Assembly: GCA_902784965.1 (NCBI GenBank)
Contig: CACZWU010000015.1
Span: forward strand, 1-40,511
Reading direction: 5' to 3'
DNA: 40,511 nucleotides
Source of the DNA: an uncultured Bacteroidia bacterium
Lineage (GTDB): Bacteria; Bacteroidota; Bacteroidia; Bacteroidales; UBA932
Positions 5,614 through 14,204 of this stretch are shown here, piece after piece (position 1 is the first letter of the stretch; each line of letters starts with the position of its first letter). A program made the position numbers and the translations under genes. The notes under the pieces were generated by a model, which worked only from the letters and a program-made list of their open reading frames with translations, was not told the DNA's origin and did no database searches.

Positions 5614-5644
5614 CAAAAGTACAAATTATTTTTGTACGTGCAAC
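5614..5644 (-). promoter_or_regulatory. rplS promoter
   Basis: On the minus strand TACTTTTG (5621-5614) matches the -7 consensus, with GTTG (5644-5641) 19 nt upstream as a -33 variant. It predicts a leader of about 90 nt before the rplS ATG at 5518. Confidence 0.6.
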
Positions 5645-5660
5645 TTTTTTTTTGAAAATT

Positions 5661-6341
5661 TTATTCAAAATACAGTTCGCCAAAGCATTCCGGCACGTGG
5701 AAGTTGGGCGTGGGCGTATCGATGGGGTTCCAGCTGAGGAAGTGGGGGACAGCGGTATGGTCGCCGCATTTGTAGAAGTTGCCCCGCAGGGTGCGGCCGC
5801 TGAACTGGGTCAGGTCGAGGTCGGCCTGGGCGTAGAGACGCTTGGGGATGGCGAGGGTCAGGGTCCATTCCTGCTCGCCCGTGCGGGTGCCGAAGGCCTT
5901 GTCGCCGAGGGTCGAGGCGCGGCGGATCTGGCTGACGAGGGCGTCGCCGCAGACGTGCCGTTCGTCGCGGGTGGGGCCGTAGTGGAAGGTGCCGTGGCCG
6001 ATGCAGTTCATTTCGAGGTTGAAGTAGCTGGGATCGCGGTCCGAGGGGATCAGGAAGAATTCCACGCAGTCGTCGGTGTAGGGGAGCGAGCCGGCGTCCT
6101 GGTCATAGGTGGCGCGCAGGCCGTTCTCACGGACGTGGAACTGAAGGTAGATCTCGGTGTCGGAATGCATGATGCGGAATTCGGCCAGGGGCTTGTAGGG
6201 GAAGGAGGCCCAGTTGAGGCAGTCGATGGCGTGCCAGGCGATGCCGGCCTGGTCGAATTTCGCCTGCACTTCGGTGAGCGCGGGCTCCGGGCAAGAGAAG
6301 GCCACTTTGGAAACGATGAGGGTCATAAGCAGAAGTTTCAT
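5661..6341 (-). CDS. Exported CBM9-like carbohydrate-binding protein
   Basis: A 226-residue protein with a short signal peptide (MKLLLMTLIVSKVAFS, cleavage near residue 17) followed by one domain of the CBM9-like beta-sandwich type. Supporting features are an early W-A-SFPYKPLAEFRI strand, the DTEIYLQFHVRE strand, the DDCVEFFLIPSD motif typical of this fold, YFNLEMNCIG and a late WTLTLAIPKR strand. Family members bind sugars, sometimes as part of glycosidases; this one has no catalytic domain. It probably acts in the periplasm or on the cell surface in glycan capture, and the specific ligand is unknown. No neighbouring SusC/D pair is seen. A -7 box lies only 5 nt from the ATG, so the mRNA may be leaderless. 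Confidence 0.8.
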   Translation of the reverse strand: MKLLLMTLIVSKVAFSCPEPALTEVQAKFDQAGIAWHAIDCLNWASFPYKPLAEFRIMHSDTEIYLQFHVRENGLRATYDQDAGSLPYTDDCVEFFLIPSDRDPSYFNLEMNCIGHGTFHYGPTRDERHVCGDALVSQIRRASTLGDKAFGTRTGEQEWTLTLAIPKRLYAQADLDLTQFSGRTLRGNFYKCGDHTAVPHFLSWNPIDTPTPNFHVPECFGELYFE

Positions 6342-6345
6342 ACTA

Positions 6346-6353
6346 CAAAAATA
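6346..6353 (-). promoter_or_regulatory. -7 element very close to the CBM9-like start
   Basis: TATTTTTG (minus strand, 6353-6346) ends 4 nt before the ATG at 6341. If used, transcription would start at or within a few bases of the start codon. No good -33 box is seen. Confidence 0.45.
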
Positions 6354-6374
6354 GGAAATTCGCCAAAATGTTAT

Positions 6375-6382
6375 TATATTTG
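6375..6382 (+). promoter_or_regulatory. -7 element for pyruvate phosphate dikinase
   Basis: TATATTTG fits TAnnTTTG and lies 55 nt before the ATG at 6438. No clear -33 TTTG at the usual spacing. Confidence 0.55.
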
Positions 6383-6437
6383 TATGATAAAACGGAAAAT
6401 CATTAATTTTTTAACAGTAATAACACTTAAACAAAGT

Positions 6438-9152
6438 ATGAAAAGAGTTTATCGATTTGGAGGTAAGGAAGCAGAAGGCAATGGCCAGATGCGCAATCTC
6501 CTCGGTGGCAAAGGTGCCAATCTCGCTGAAATGTGTACGCTGGGCATTCCCGTCCCGGCCGGCTTCACCATCACGACCGAATGCTGCACGGAATACTATG
6601 CCCTGGGCGGTGGCTACACCGAAGAGCTGAAACGCGACGTGGCTGCGGCCCTCAAGGCCACGGAAGCCATCATGGGCAAGAAATTCGGCGATCCGAAGAA
6701 CCCGCTGCTCGTGAGCTGCCGTTCCGGCGCCCGCAGCTCGATGCCCGGTATGATGGATACCATCCTGAATATCGGCCTGTGCTCCGCCACCATCCCCGGC
6801 ATGATCGAAAAGACCCAGAACCCCCGTTTCGTGTATGACGCCTACCGCCGCCTCATCATGATGTATTCCGATGTCGTGATGGAGAAGGCCGAAGGCATCG
6901 AGCCTGAAGACGGCAAGGCCATCCGCCAGCAGCTCGACAAGATGATGGAGGACCTCAAGGAGTCGAAAGGCTACAAGTCCGACACCGAAATCACCGCCGA
7001 AGAGCTGAAAGACCTCGCAGAACGCTTCAAAGTCCGCATCAAGGAAGTCCTTGGCGTCGAATTCCCCGACACCGCGGAAGCCCAGCTCTGGGGCTCCATC
7101 GGCGGCGTGTTCAAATCGTGGAACGGCAAGCGCGCCATCAAGTACCGCCAGATCGAGGGCATTCCCGACGACTGGGGCACGGCCGTGAATGTCCAGTCGA
7201 TGGTCTTCGGCAACATGGGCGACACCTCCGCAACGGGTGTGGCCTTCTCCCGCAACCCGGCCAACGGCGACAATAAATTCTATGGTGAGTGGCTCATCAA
7301 CGCCCAGGGCGAGGATGTCGTGGCCGGTATCCGCACCCCGAACCCGCTCAACAACGCCACCAAGAGCCCGCAGAACGCGCACCTCAAGTCGCTTGAAGAC
7401 GCCATGCCCGACGTCTACAAGGAACTCGACGACATCCGCATGCTGCTTGAGAAACACTTCAACGACATGCAGGACATCGAGTTCACCATCCAGGAAGGCA
7501 AGCTCTGGATGCTGCAGTGCCGTATCGGCAAACGCACCGGCCTGGCTGCCCTCAACATGGCCATGGACATGCTCGAAGAGGGCATGATCGACGAGAAGAC
7601 CGCCGTCACCCGCGTCTCGCCCGCCCAGCTCGACGAAATCCTGCACCCGATCCTCGACCCGGCCTCCGAAAAGAAAGCCACGGTCGTGGCCCACGGCCTG
7701 CCCGCATCCCCGGGTGGCGCTGTCGGTACCATCGTCTTCTCCAACGCCGACGCCGTGAAGGCCGCCGCCGAGAAGCGCAAGGTGATCCTGGTTCGCGAAG
7801 AGACTTCGCCGGAGGATGTAGAAGGCATGCGTGCCGCCGTTGGTATCCTCACCCAGAAAGGCGGTATGACCTCGCACGCCGCCCTCGTGGCGCGCGGCTG
7901 GGGCAAGTGCTGCATCGTGGGCTGCGAAGACATGAAGATCAACCTCGACAAGAAGGAAGTCTGGTTCGCCGGCTCCGACAAAGTCTATCACGAAGGTGAA
8001 TATTTCTCGCTCAACGGTGCCAAGGGTGCCGTCTATGCCGAGAAGATCGAGACCATGGACGCCTCCGACAACCCGCGTTTCGTGAAGTTCATGGCCATCG
8101 CCGACAAATTCCGGAAGATGGGTGTGCGGACCAACGCCGACAACCCGGAGGATACCGAGCGCGCCCTGAGCTTTGGCGCAGAGGGCATCGGCCTGTTCCG
8201 TATCGAGCACATGTTCTATGGCAAGAACTCCGAGACCCCGCTGGGCAAGCTCCGCAAGATGATCCTTTCGAAGACCGACGATGAGCGCCGGGCTGCCCTC
8301 AACGAGCTCGAGCCGTACATCAAGGCCTCGGTCAAGGGTACGATGAAGGTGATGGACGGCAAGCCTGTGACCTTCCGTCTCCTCGACCCGCCGTTGCACG
8401 AATTCGTGCCGCAGACCGAAGACAAGAAGGCCGAACTGGCCGAAGAACTCCATATCTCGAAGCGTGACATCGAGAAACGCGGCGAGAGCCTCCACGAGGT
8501 CAACCCGATGATGGGCCACCGCGGCGTCCGTCTCCACATCACCTACCCGATGATTTCCGAGACCCAGTTCCGCGCCATCTTCACTGCCGCCATCGAACTC
8601 AAGAAGGAAGGCCACAACCCGATGCCCGAGATCATGATTCCGGTGACCATCTCCGAACGCGAGCTCCGCTTCCAGAAAGCCATCTGCGAGCGCGTCCGCG
8701 CCGAGGTCGAGGCCCGTCTCAACGAGCACGTCGACTACAAGTTCGGTACGATGATCGAGATCCCGCGCGCTGCCCTGACGGCCGACCGCATGGCCCGCAC
8801 CGCCGAGTTCTTCTCGTTCGGTACCAACGACCTGACGCAGATGACCTTCGGCTTCAGCCGCGACGACGTGAGCACCTTCATGGGCGACTACCTGGGCAAC
8901 AAGATCCTGGACGGAGACCCGTTCAAGACCCTCGATACCAAGGCCGTCGGCAAACTCGTCGAGATGGCTGTCACGTCCGGCCGCTCCACCCGCCCGAACC
9001 TCAAGTGCGGTATCTGCGGTGAGCACGGCGGTGACCCGGCATCCGTGAAGTTCTGCCACAAGATCGGCCTCAACTACGTGTCCTGCTCGCCGTTCCGCGT
9101 CCCGATCGCACGCCTCGCCGCTGCACAGGCCGCCATCGAAGACGAGAAGTAG
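6438..9152 (+). CDS. ppdK: Pyruvate, phosphate dikinase
   Basis: A 904-residue enzyme, the normal family length, interconverting pyruvate + ATP + Pi with PEP + AMP + PPi. The N-terminal ATP-grasp part carries GGKGANLAEMCTLGIPVPAG and RSGARSSMPGMMDTILN. The central swivelling phosphohistidine domain has GGMTSHAALVARGWGKCC with catalytic His480. The C-terminal TIM-barrel has the HEVNPMMGHRGVRL region and CGICGEHGGDPAS with catalytic Cys860. The frame stays open upstream to 5535, but MKRVYRFGG at 6438 is the conserved N-terminus and follows the -7 box at 6375-6382. The gene after it starts 3 nt past the stop. In Bacteroidota the enzyme often serves PPi-linked glycolysis or gluconeogenesis in the cytoplasm. 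Confidence 0.97.
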   Translation: MKRVYRFGGKEAEGNGQMRNLLGGKGANLAEMCTLGIPVPAGFTITTECCTEYYALGGGYTEELKRDVAAALKATEAIMGKKFGDPKNPLLVSCRSGARSSMPGMMDTILNIGLCSATIPGMIEKTQNPRFVYDAYRRLIMMYSDVVMEKAEGIEPEDGKAIRQQLDKMMEDLKESKGYKSDTEITAEELKDLAERFKVRIKEVLGVEFPDTAEAQLWGSIGGVFKSWNGKRAIKYRQIEGIPDDWGTAVNVQSMVFGNMGDTSATGVAFSRNPANGDNKFYGEWLINAQGEDVVAGIRTPNPLNNATKSPQNAHLKSLEDAMPDVYKELDDIRMLLEKHFNDMQDIEFTIQEGKLWMLQCRIGKRTGLAALNMAMDMLEEGMIDEKTAVTRVSPAQLDEILHPILDPASEKKATVVAHGLPASPGGAVGTIVFSNADAVKAAAEKRKVILVREETSPEDVEGMRAAVGILTQKGGMTSHAALVARGWGKCCIVGCEDMKINLDKKEVWFAGSDKVYHEGEYFSLNGAKGAVYAEKIETMDASDNPRFVKFMAIADKFRKMGVRTNADNPEDTERALSFGAEGIGLFRIEHMFYGKNSETPLGKLRKMILSKTDDERRAALNELEPYIKASVKGTMKVMDGKPVTFRLLDPPLHEFVPQTEDKKAELAEELHISKRDIEKRGESLHEVNPMMGHRGVRLHITYPMISETQFRAIFTAAIELKKEGHNPMPEIMIPVTISERELRFQKAICERVRAEVEARLNEHVDYKFGTMIEIPRAALTADRMARTAEFFSFGTNDLTQMTFGFSRDDVSTFMGDYLGNKILDGDPFKTLDTKAVGKLVEMAVTSGRSTRPNLKCGICGEHGGDPASVKFCHKIGLNYVSCSPFRVPIARLAAAQAAIEDEK

Positions 9153-9155
9153 ACC

Positions 9156-10010
9156 GTGTTCAAGCACCTGATTGTCGCGCTCAAGGGATTCTTTATGGGC
9201 GCGGCAAACGTGGTGCCGGGCGTCTCCGGCGGCACCATTGCCCTGATTACGGGTATCTACAAGGAGATCATCGAGGCGCTCAACGCCCTCATGGAAAAAG
9301 AGACCTGGAAGTCGCTCGCCAAAGGCGACTTCCGGGGTTTCTGGAAGCAGGTCCACGGCTCCTTCCTGCTCCCGCTGGCCATCGGCGTGGTGCTCAGCGT
9401 CTTCTCGCTGGCCAAGCTGATGACCTACGTGCTGGAGCACCATCCCGTGCAGACCTGGGCCTTTTTCTTCGGCCTGATCGTGGCCTCGGCCATCCTGATG
9501 TTCAAGGATATCAAAGGGTGGGGGATCAAGGAGGTCCTCTTCGCGCTGGGCGGCGTCGCCCTGGGCCTGCTGGTGTGTACGCTTTCACCGACGCAGACCC
9601 CCGACAACTGGCTCTTCATCTTCCTGTGCGGGGCCATCGCCGTATGTACCATGATCCTGCCCGGCATCTCGGGCAGTTTTGTCCTGGTGATCATGGGCAA
9701 ATACGACTATATCATGCAGGCCGTCGCCGACCTCGACTGGCCGGTGCTGATCGTCTTTGCCCTGGGCTGCGTGGTGGGCATTCTGGCTTTCGCCAAATTC
9801 CTCCACTGGCTCCTGGCCCGCTACGAGAAGCAGACCATGCTGGTGCTGCTGGGCTTCGTGCTGGGCTCCCTTGTGAAAGTATGGCCCTGGGCCAACGAAA
9901 GCGCGAAAGCGCTGCCCGATCCCCACTATGGGGCGGCAGCGCTCTGGTGTGTGCTGGGCGTAGCCCTGGTGCTCGGCGTCGACTATCTTGCGAAAGTCAA
10001 AGAAAAATAA
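9156..10010 (+). CDS. DUF368 polytopic membrane protein
   Basis: A 284-residue inner-membrane protein with about eight hydrophobic segments. The N-terminal signature KGFFMGAANVVPGVSGGTIA, then LITGIYKEIIEAL, is diagnostic of DUF368, and a second Gly-rich motif ILPGISGSFVLVIMGKY near residue 170 is the internal repeat. DUF368 and the related DedA proteins have been implicated in undecaprenyl-phosphate or other lipid recycling across the membrane; that is family knowledge and not shown here. The start is GTG at 9156, 3 nt after the dikinase stop and directly ahead of the conserved motif, so the two genes are cotranscribed. The C-terminal end contains the promoter of the following hexosaminidase gene. 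Confidence 0.9.
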   Translation: MFKHLIVALKGFFMGAANVVPGVSGGTIALITGIYKEIIEALNALMEKETWKSLAKGDFRGFWKQVHGSFLLPLAIGVVLSVFSLAKLMTYVLEHHPVQTWAFFFGLIVASAILMFKDIKGWGIKEVLFALGGVALGLLVCTLSPTQTPDNWLFIFLCGAIAVCTMILPGISGSFVLVIMGKYDYIMQAVADLDWPVLIVFALGCVVGILAFAKFLHWLLARYEKQTMLVLLGFVLGSLVKVWPWANESAKALPDPHYGAAALWCVLGVALVLGVDYLAKVKEK

Positions 10011-10018
10011 TATATTTG
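9987..10018 (+). promoter_or_regulatory. Promoter of the GH20 gene
   Basis: TATATTTG at 10011-10018, with CTTG at 9987-9990 (20-nt spacer) as -33 variant. It lies across the end of the DUF368 gene and leaves an 18-nt leader before the ATG at 10037. Confidence 0.6.
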
Positions 10019-10036
10019 ACCTTCAAACTCAACCTG

Positions 10037-11539
10037 ATGAAAAAACTTATCTATCCGCTGCTGGCAGCTGTCGTACTGACGGCGATCAGTGCCTGTGGCG
10101 GTGGCGAAATCGTTCCCGTCGACCTGTCGATCGTACCGAACCCCGTCTCCGTGCTGGGTTGTGGCAAATCTGTCAACATCCAGGAGAATCCCGCCGTCAA
10201 GACCCGCATTAACAAAAAGATGGGCGCGGAAGAATATTATCTCGACACCCACAAGGGCCGCATCGAGATCACGGCCGGCTCCGAGGCCGGCGTGTTCTGG
10301 GCCCGGCAGACCCTCGCGCAGATGGTCGCCCAGTGCGGTGACGTGCTGCCCGGCGTGCGCATCCACGACTACCCCAAGTTCCCGTATCGCGGCGCGCACC
10401 TCGACTGCTGCCGTCACTTCTTCAGCGTCGACGAGGTGAAGCAGTTCATCGATATCCTGGCGCTCCACAAGATCAACGTCTTCCACTGGCACCTCACCGA
10501 AGACCAGGGCTGGCGGGCCGAGATCAAACAGTATCCCAAGCTCACGGAAGTGGGTTCGGTGCGCAAGGAGACCCTGGTGGGCCACTATGGCAGCAATACC
10601 TACGACGGCACGCCGTACGGCGGATTCTATACCCAGGATGAGATGCGCGACGTGGTGACGTATGCCGCCGAGCGTTTCATCACCGTGGTACCCGAGATCG
10701 AGATGCCGGGCCATGCCTCCGCCGCCCTGGCCAGCTATCCTGAACTGGGCTGCCGCGGCAAGGACTATCCCTACGAAGTACAGACCACCTGGGGCGTCTT
10801 CCCCGAGGTCTTCTGTGCCGGCAATCCCGAGACCGTGACCTTCCTCGAAGGCGTGCTCGACGAGATCTGCGACATATTTCCCTCGGAATACATCCATATC
10901 GGCGGTGACGAGGCCCCTCGCGAGGAATGGGAGAAATGTCCCAAGTGCCAGGCCCTGATGAAAGAAAAGGGCTTCACTCGCGAAGCCGAGCTCCAGAGCT
11001 ACCTGATCACCACCGTCGAGCAGTATCTTGCCGGCAAGGGCAGGAAGATCATCGGCTGGGATGAGATCCTCGAAGGGGGCGTCTCGCAGAATGCGACCGT
11101 TATGTCGTGGCGCGGTGCAAAGGGCGGCATCGAAGCTGCCAAACTGGGCAACGACGTGATTATGACCCCCAACAGCTATTTCTATTTCGACTACTACCAG
11201 ACCAAGGGCCGCGAGGAGAACGGCGAGCCGCTGGCCATCGGCGGCTGCCTGCCGCTGCGCAAATGCTACGAGTTCGACCCCTACGACCAGCTGGACGACG
11301 ATGAGAAGGCCCACATCAAGGGCATCCAGGCCAATCTCTGGACCGAATACATCGCGACCTTCGACCACGTGCAGCATATGGTGCTGCCGCGGATGGCCGC
11401 CTTGGCCGAAGTGGCCTGGAATCCGGAAGGCCGTACAGACTACGACGCATTTGTCGGCCGCATCGAGAAAGGCCTGCTGCCCATCTACTGCGAACGCGGC
11501 TACCACTATGCCGACTATGCATTCAAAGGTATTGAATAA
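10037..11539 (+). CDS. GH20 beta-N-acetylhexosaminidase lipoprotein
   Basis: A 500-residue lipoprotein: signal MKKLIYPLLAAVVLTAISAC with the acylated Cys at residue 20. A GH20b-like alpha/beta domain (about 30-110) precedes the GH20 TIM barrel, which begins PYRGAHLDCCRHFF and has INVFHWHLTEDQGWRAEI. The catalytic Asp-Glu pair lies in HIGGDEAPREEW (Asp291, Glu292), as expected for substrate-assisted hydrolysis of terminal GlcNAc or GalNAc. It probably acts on host or cell-wall glycans from the periplasm or outer membrane. The frame is open far upstream, but ATG 10037 gives the signal peptide and follows its own promoter at 9987-10018. Three further plus-strand genes follow at 10-20 nt spacing, forming a likely operon that ends with a transporter. 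Confidence 0.95.
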   Translation: MKKLIYPLLAAVVLTAISACGGGEIVPVDLSIVPNPVSVLGCGKSVNIQENPAVKTRINKKMGAEEYYLDTHKGRIEITAGSEAGVFWARQTLAQMVAQCGDVLPGVRIHDYPKFPYRGAHLDCCRHFFSVDEVKQFIDILALHKINVFHWHLTEDQGWRAEIKQYPKLTEVGSVRKETLVGHYGSNTYDGTPYGGFYTQDEMRDVVTYAAERFITVVPEIEMPGHASAALASYPELGCRGKDYPYEVQTTWGVFPEVFCAGNPETVTFLEGVLDEICDIFPSEYIHIGGDEAPREEWEKCPKCQALMKEKGFTREAELQSYLITTVEQYLAGKGRKIIGWDEILEGGVSQNATVMSWRGAKGGIEAAKLGNDVIMTPNSYFYFDYYQTKGREENGEPLAIGGCLPLRKCYEFDPYDQLDDDEKAHIKGIQANLWTEYIATFDHVQHMVLPRMAALAEVAWNPEGRTDYDAFVGRIEKGLLPIYCERGYHYADYAFKGIE

Positions 11540-11558
11540 CCCTAAAACCTCTTTAGAT

Positions 11559-12320
11559 ATGAAACGAATTGCTATTCTCCTCGCAGTCTTGGCTCTGATA
11601 GCGGGCTGCGCTTCCCAGAAGCCCACCGAGACCATCGTCTCGAAGCAGAACGTCGAGATGACGGGCAATGGCTTCCAGGTGTTCCGGCTGGGCGCCGACC
11701 TGCGGCTGGTGCCTGTTCAGAACCCCGACAATGCCGCGCAGTGGATGATCCGGGCCACCGTGCCTTTGATGAAGCTCTCGGAAGAACCTATCGGTGAAAC
11801 CGACATCGAAATCGTCCTCCTCGACGAATCGGGTATGAAGGTCCGCGAGGACTTTGTGCTCGTGGCGGAAGACCTGGCCAATCTCATCCCGAAATACAAT
11901 GCCGAGAAAAATCTGGAGAAGATCATCATTTTCTCGGCCAGTCCCGAATCCCGCAAGTTCTTCAGCGACAAAGAAGCGGTCGATATGATCAACCGCACCA
12001 AGTCGGTGGCGATGAACGTCCGTATGGCACAACCGGAGGTGGTGGAGTCTGGCCCTGCCAGGAAAGTCGATCCAAAAATCGAAAAGCCCGAGCCTGTCAC
12101 CTTCAAGTCGCTGATGTCGAAATACGGCGTGTACGGCAAGCTTACTCAGTACGACAAGGCCTTGTCAAACAAAGAGAAGAAGAAAGCCAAGGAGATCGAG
12201 GAAGAACTCTACCAGATCTGCAAGAAAGTGAAGGCCGATCCGACTGTTCCCGAGAGTGTCTACAAGGAATTCCGCAAGTACATCGAGGACGAGGAAGACC
12301 GGATCGAAGCCAAACGTTGA
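11559..12320 (+). CDS. Uncharacterised lipoprotein
   Basis: A 253-residue protein with a lipoprotein signal peptide (MKRIAILLAVLALIAGC, Cys at residue 17). The mature part starts with a beta-rich region (NGFQVFRLGADLRLVPVQ, then MIRATVPLMKL) that looks like a small domain sensing or binding something in the periplasm. The C-terminal third is strongly charged and helical (NKEKKKAKEIEEELYQICKK), possibly a coiled coil. It lies 19 nt after the GH20 gene and 10 nt before the next, so it belongs to the same operon. I recognise no family. A role in envelope or glycan metabolism follows only from context. Confidence 0.8.
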   Translation: MKRIAILLAVLALIAGCASQKPTETIVSKQNVEMTGNGFQVFRLGADLRLVPVQNPDNAAQWMIRATVPLMKLSEEPIGETDIEIVLLDESGMKVREDFVLVAEDLANLIPKYNAEKNLEKIIIFSASPESRKFFSDKEAVDMINRTKSVAMNVRMAQPEVVESGPARKVDPKIEKPEPVTFKSLMSKYGVYGKLTQYDKALSNKEKKKAKEIEEELYQICKKVKADPTVPESVYKEFRKYIEDEEDRIEAKR

Positions 12321-12330
12321 CCGGTCATTC

Positions 12331-12702
12331 ATGGACGATTTCCTGAAAAAGCTGATGGACCGCCTGTCGGTCTGTCTTACCTATGCAGGCGAGGACATCG
12401 ACGATTTCCTCTGGGTCCTCGACCAGGATGAAAAAGAGGGGAGGGCTCCGGCTGACGTCGAGCGCATGCGTACGCTCTACCGCCAGATCAAGGAACAGTA
12501 CAGTCAGGACGGCGAGACGCTCCGCGAGGGGATGGAACCCGAAGACGCCCTCGATCTGGCGGTACATATGGTGGAACTCTACCAGGCAATCTTCGACTAC
12601 CTGATGGCCGAAGACCCCTCGAAACTGAGCGACAGTTCCGCCACGGCCGATTTCGACGCGATGTTTGAACTTTTCAGGAAAAATCGCGAACTGCCCAGCT
12701 GA
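12331..12702 (+). CDS. Uncharacterised 123-aa acidic helical protein
   Basis: A small soluble protein, MDDFLKKLMDRLSVCL onward, rich in Asp/Glu and predicted helical throughout, without signal peptide, membrane segment or metal-binding motif. Residues about 20-60 (GEDIDDFLWVLDQDEKEG) and 80-105 (EDALDLAVHMVELYQAIFDY) look like amphipathic helices of a small bundle. The ATG at 12331 lies 10 nt after the preceding stop, and the next gene starts 19 nt downstream, so it is the third of four genes in the GH20-DASS run. The frame is open further upstream, but only inside the previous gene. The function is unknown; a cytoplasmic adaptor or regulator is a guess. Confidence 0.75.
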   Translation: MDDFLKKLMDRLSVCLTYAGEDIDDFLWVLDQDEKEGRAPADVERMRTLYRQIKEQYSQDGETLREGMEPEDALDLAVHMVELYQAIFDYLMAEDPSKLSDSSATADFDAMFELFRKNRELPS

Positions 12703-12721
12703 TTTCCAAACGCAAGGTCAT

Positions 12722-14188
12722 ATGAAGAGCGCGGATCCTCAAAAAGAGGTCAAGAAGACGCGGATAAAATACTACGTGTTGCTTCCGCTGGTGCTGGCAG
12801 TGACGGTCTTCCTGCTGATGGTGCCGACCGGTTTTTTCGGCATTGACGGACTGACCGTCGTCCAGCAACGCGTCATCGCGCTGTTCGTCTTTGCGGCGCT
12901 GATGTGGATGACGGAGATCATTCCGAATTGGACGACCTCCCTGCTGGTCGTTGTCCTGGCCTTGCTGACGGTCTCCGACAAAGGGATCGGCTTTCTCTGC
13001 GATCCTCGTTACGGGCAGTTGGTCGACTACAAGCATATTCTGTCGTGTTTCGCCGATCCGGTGGTGATGCTCTTCCTGGGCGGTTTTGTCCTGGCCATCG
13101 TCGCGGAAGAATACGGGCTCGACGTCACCCTTGCCCGAGTGCTGCTCAAACCCTTCGGCAAGCGGCCCCGGATGGTCCTGCTCGGCTTTCTGCTGGTCAT
13201 CTCCATCTTTTCGATGTTCATGTCGAATACGGCCACTGCTGCGATGATGCTGGCCTTGCTGACGCCCGTGCTGGCGTCCATGCCGGCCGATGACCCCGGC
13301 AAAGGTGCGCTGATCCTGGCCATCCCGCTGGCTGCCAACCTGGGCGGTATCGGTACCCCAATCGGCACGCCGCCCAACGCGACGGCCGTACGCTTCATGG
13401 CTGAAGCGGGAAACAATGTGACCTTTATGGAATGGTCGGTCCGAATGATTCCCTTCGTACTGATCATGGTCCTGATTACCTGGCTGATCCTTCCGATTTA
13501 TTTGCCGTTCAAAACGAAGACGGTGGAGCTGAAGATTCCTGAAAACAAGCGGGAAATGGACTGGCGTACCTGGGTGGTATGGATCACTTTCGTGGGTACC
13601 ATCCTGCTCTGGGCGACGGAAGGCCTTACCGGCATCAGCTCTAACATTGTGGCGATGATCCCGTTGGGCGTCTTGGCGGTTACGGGGATTTTTGGAAAAG
13701 AAGAAATCAAGAAAATCGATTGGACCGTGCTCTGGCTTGTCGCCGGCGGCTTTGCTCTCGGAACCGCGATGGAGGAGAGCGGCCTGGCCAACAACCTGCT
13801 GACGGCCATTCCTTTCGGATCGATGAAAGTGGTGATGGTGATTTTGCTCTCCGGCTTTGTCTGTTTCCTGCTTTCGGTTTTTATCAGCAATTCGGCCACG
13901 GCTGCGATGATGATCCCGATCATGCTCGTCGTCGCCCGGGGGATGTCCGACCCTTCGGCCGCCAATCAGGATGCCTTCCTGGCTTTGGGAGGGACCGATG
14001 TGCTCATCGCTTTCGTAGCCACATGTGCCTCGCTGGCGATGGTCTTTCCCATATCCACTCCGCCCAATGCCATCGCGTCCAGTACGGGACTCGTCCGCTC
14101 CCGCGACATGGCCCGTATGGGCCTGCTGATCGGCCTTATCGGCTTTGTCTTCGGATTCTTCTGGATGACGAAGATTTTTCCGTTCTGA
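12722..14188 (+). CDS. DASS-family (SLC13) anion:Na+ symporter
   Basis: A 488-residue inner-membrane transporter with about eleven membrane segments. The two inverted repeats each show the DASS Ser-Asn-Thr type motif: MSNTATAAMMLALLTPV near residue 180 and ISNSATAAMMIPIMLV near residue 390. Each is followed by a Pro-rich re-entrant loop (GTPIGTPPNATAV and ISTPPNAIASSTGL) that forms the substrate and Na+ sites. The family imports di- or tricarboxylates such as succinate, malate and citrate, or sulfate; the substrate cannot be assigned here. The start at ATG 12722 leaves a short cytoplasmic N-terminus. As the last gene of the GH20 run it could handle an acid end product, but this is inference. 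Its stop faces the next, minus-strand, gene 16 nt away. Confidence 0.92.
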   Translation: MKSADPQKEVKKTRIKYYVLLPLVLAVTVFLLMVPTGFFGIDGLTVVQQRVIALFVFAALMWMTEIIPNWTTSLLVVVLALLTVSDKGIGFLCDPRYGQLVDYKHILSCFADPVVMLFLGGFVLAIVAEEYGLDVTLARVLLKPFGKRPRMVLLGFLLVISIFSMFMSNTATAAMMLALLTPVLASMPADDPGKGALILAIPLAANLGGIGTPIGTPPNATAVRFMAEAGNNVTFMEWSVRMIPFVLIMVLITWLILPIYLPFKTKTVELKIPENKREMDWRTWVVWITFVGTILLWATEGLTGISSNIVAMIPLGVLAVTGIFGKEEIKKIDWTVLWLVAGGFALGTAMEESGLANNLLTAIPFGSMKVVMVILLSGFVCFLLSVFISNSATAAMMIPIMLVVARGMSDPSAANQDAFLALGGTDVLIAFVATCASLAMVFPISTPPNAIASSTGLVRSRDMARMGLLIGLIGFVFGFFWMTKIFPF

Positions 14189-14204
14189 TGAGAAGCCCCG
14201 CTGA

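Noticed and set aside
6411-9443. 1010-residue open frame on the minus strand opposite the dikinase gene
   Set aside because: It mirrors a clearly conserved gene in GC-rich sequence, contains no recognisable domain or membrane/signal motif, and its ends follow no promoter. It is a codon-bias shadow.
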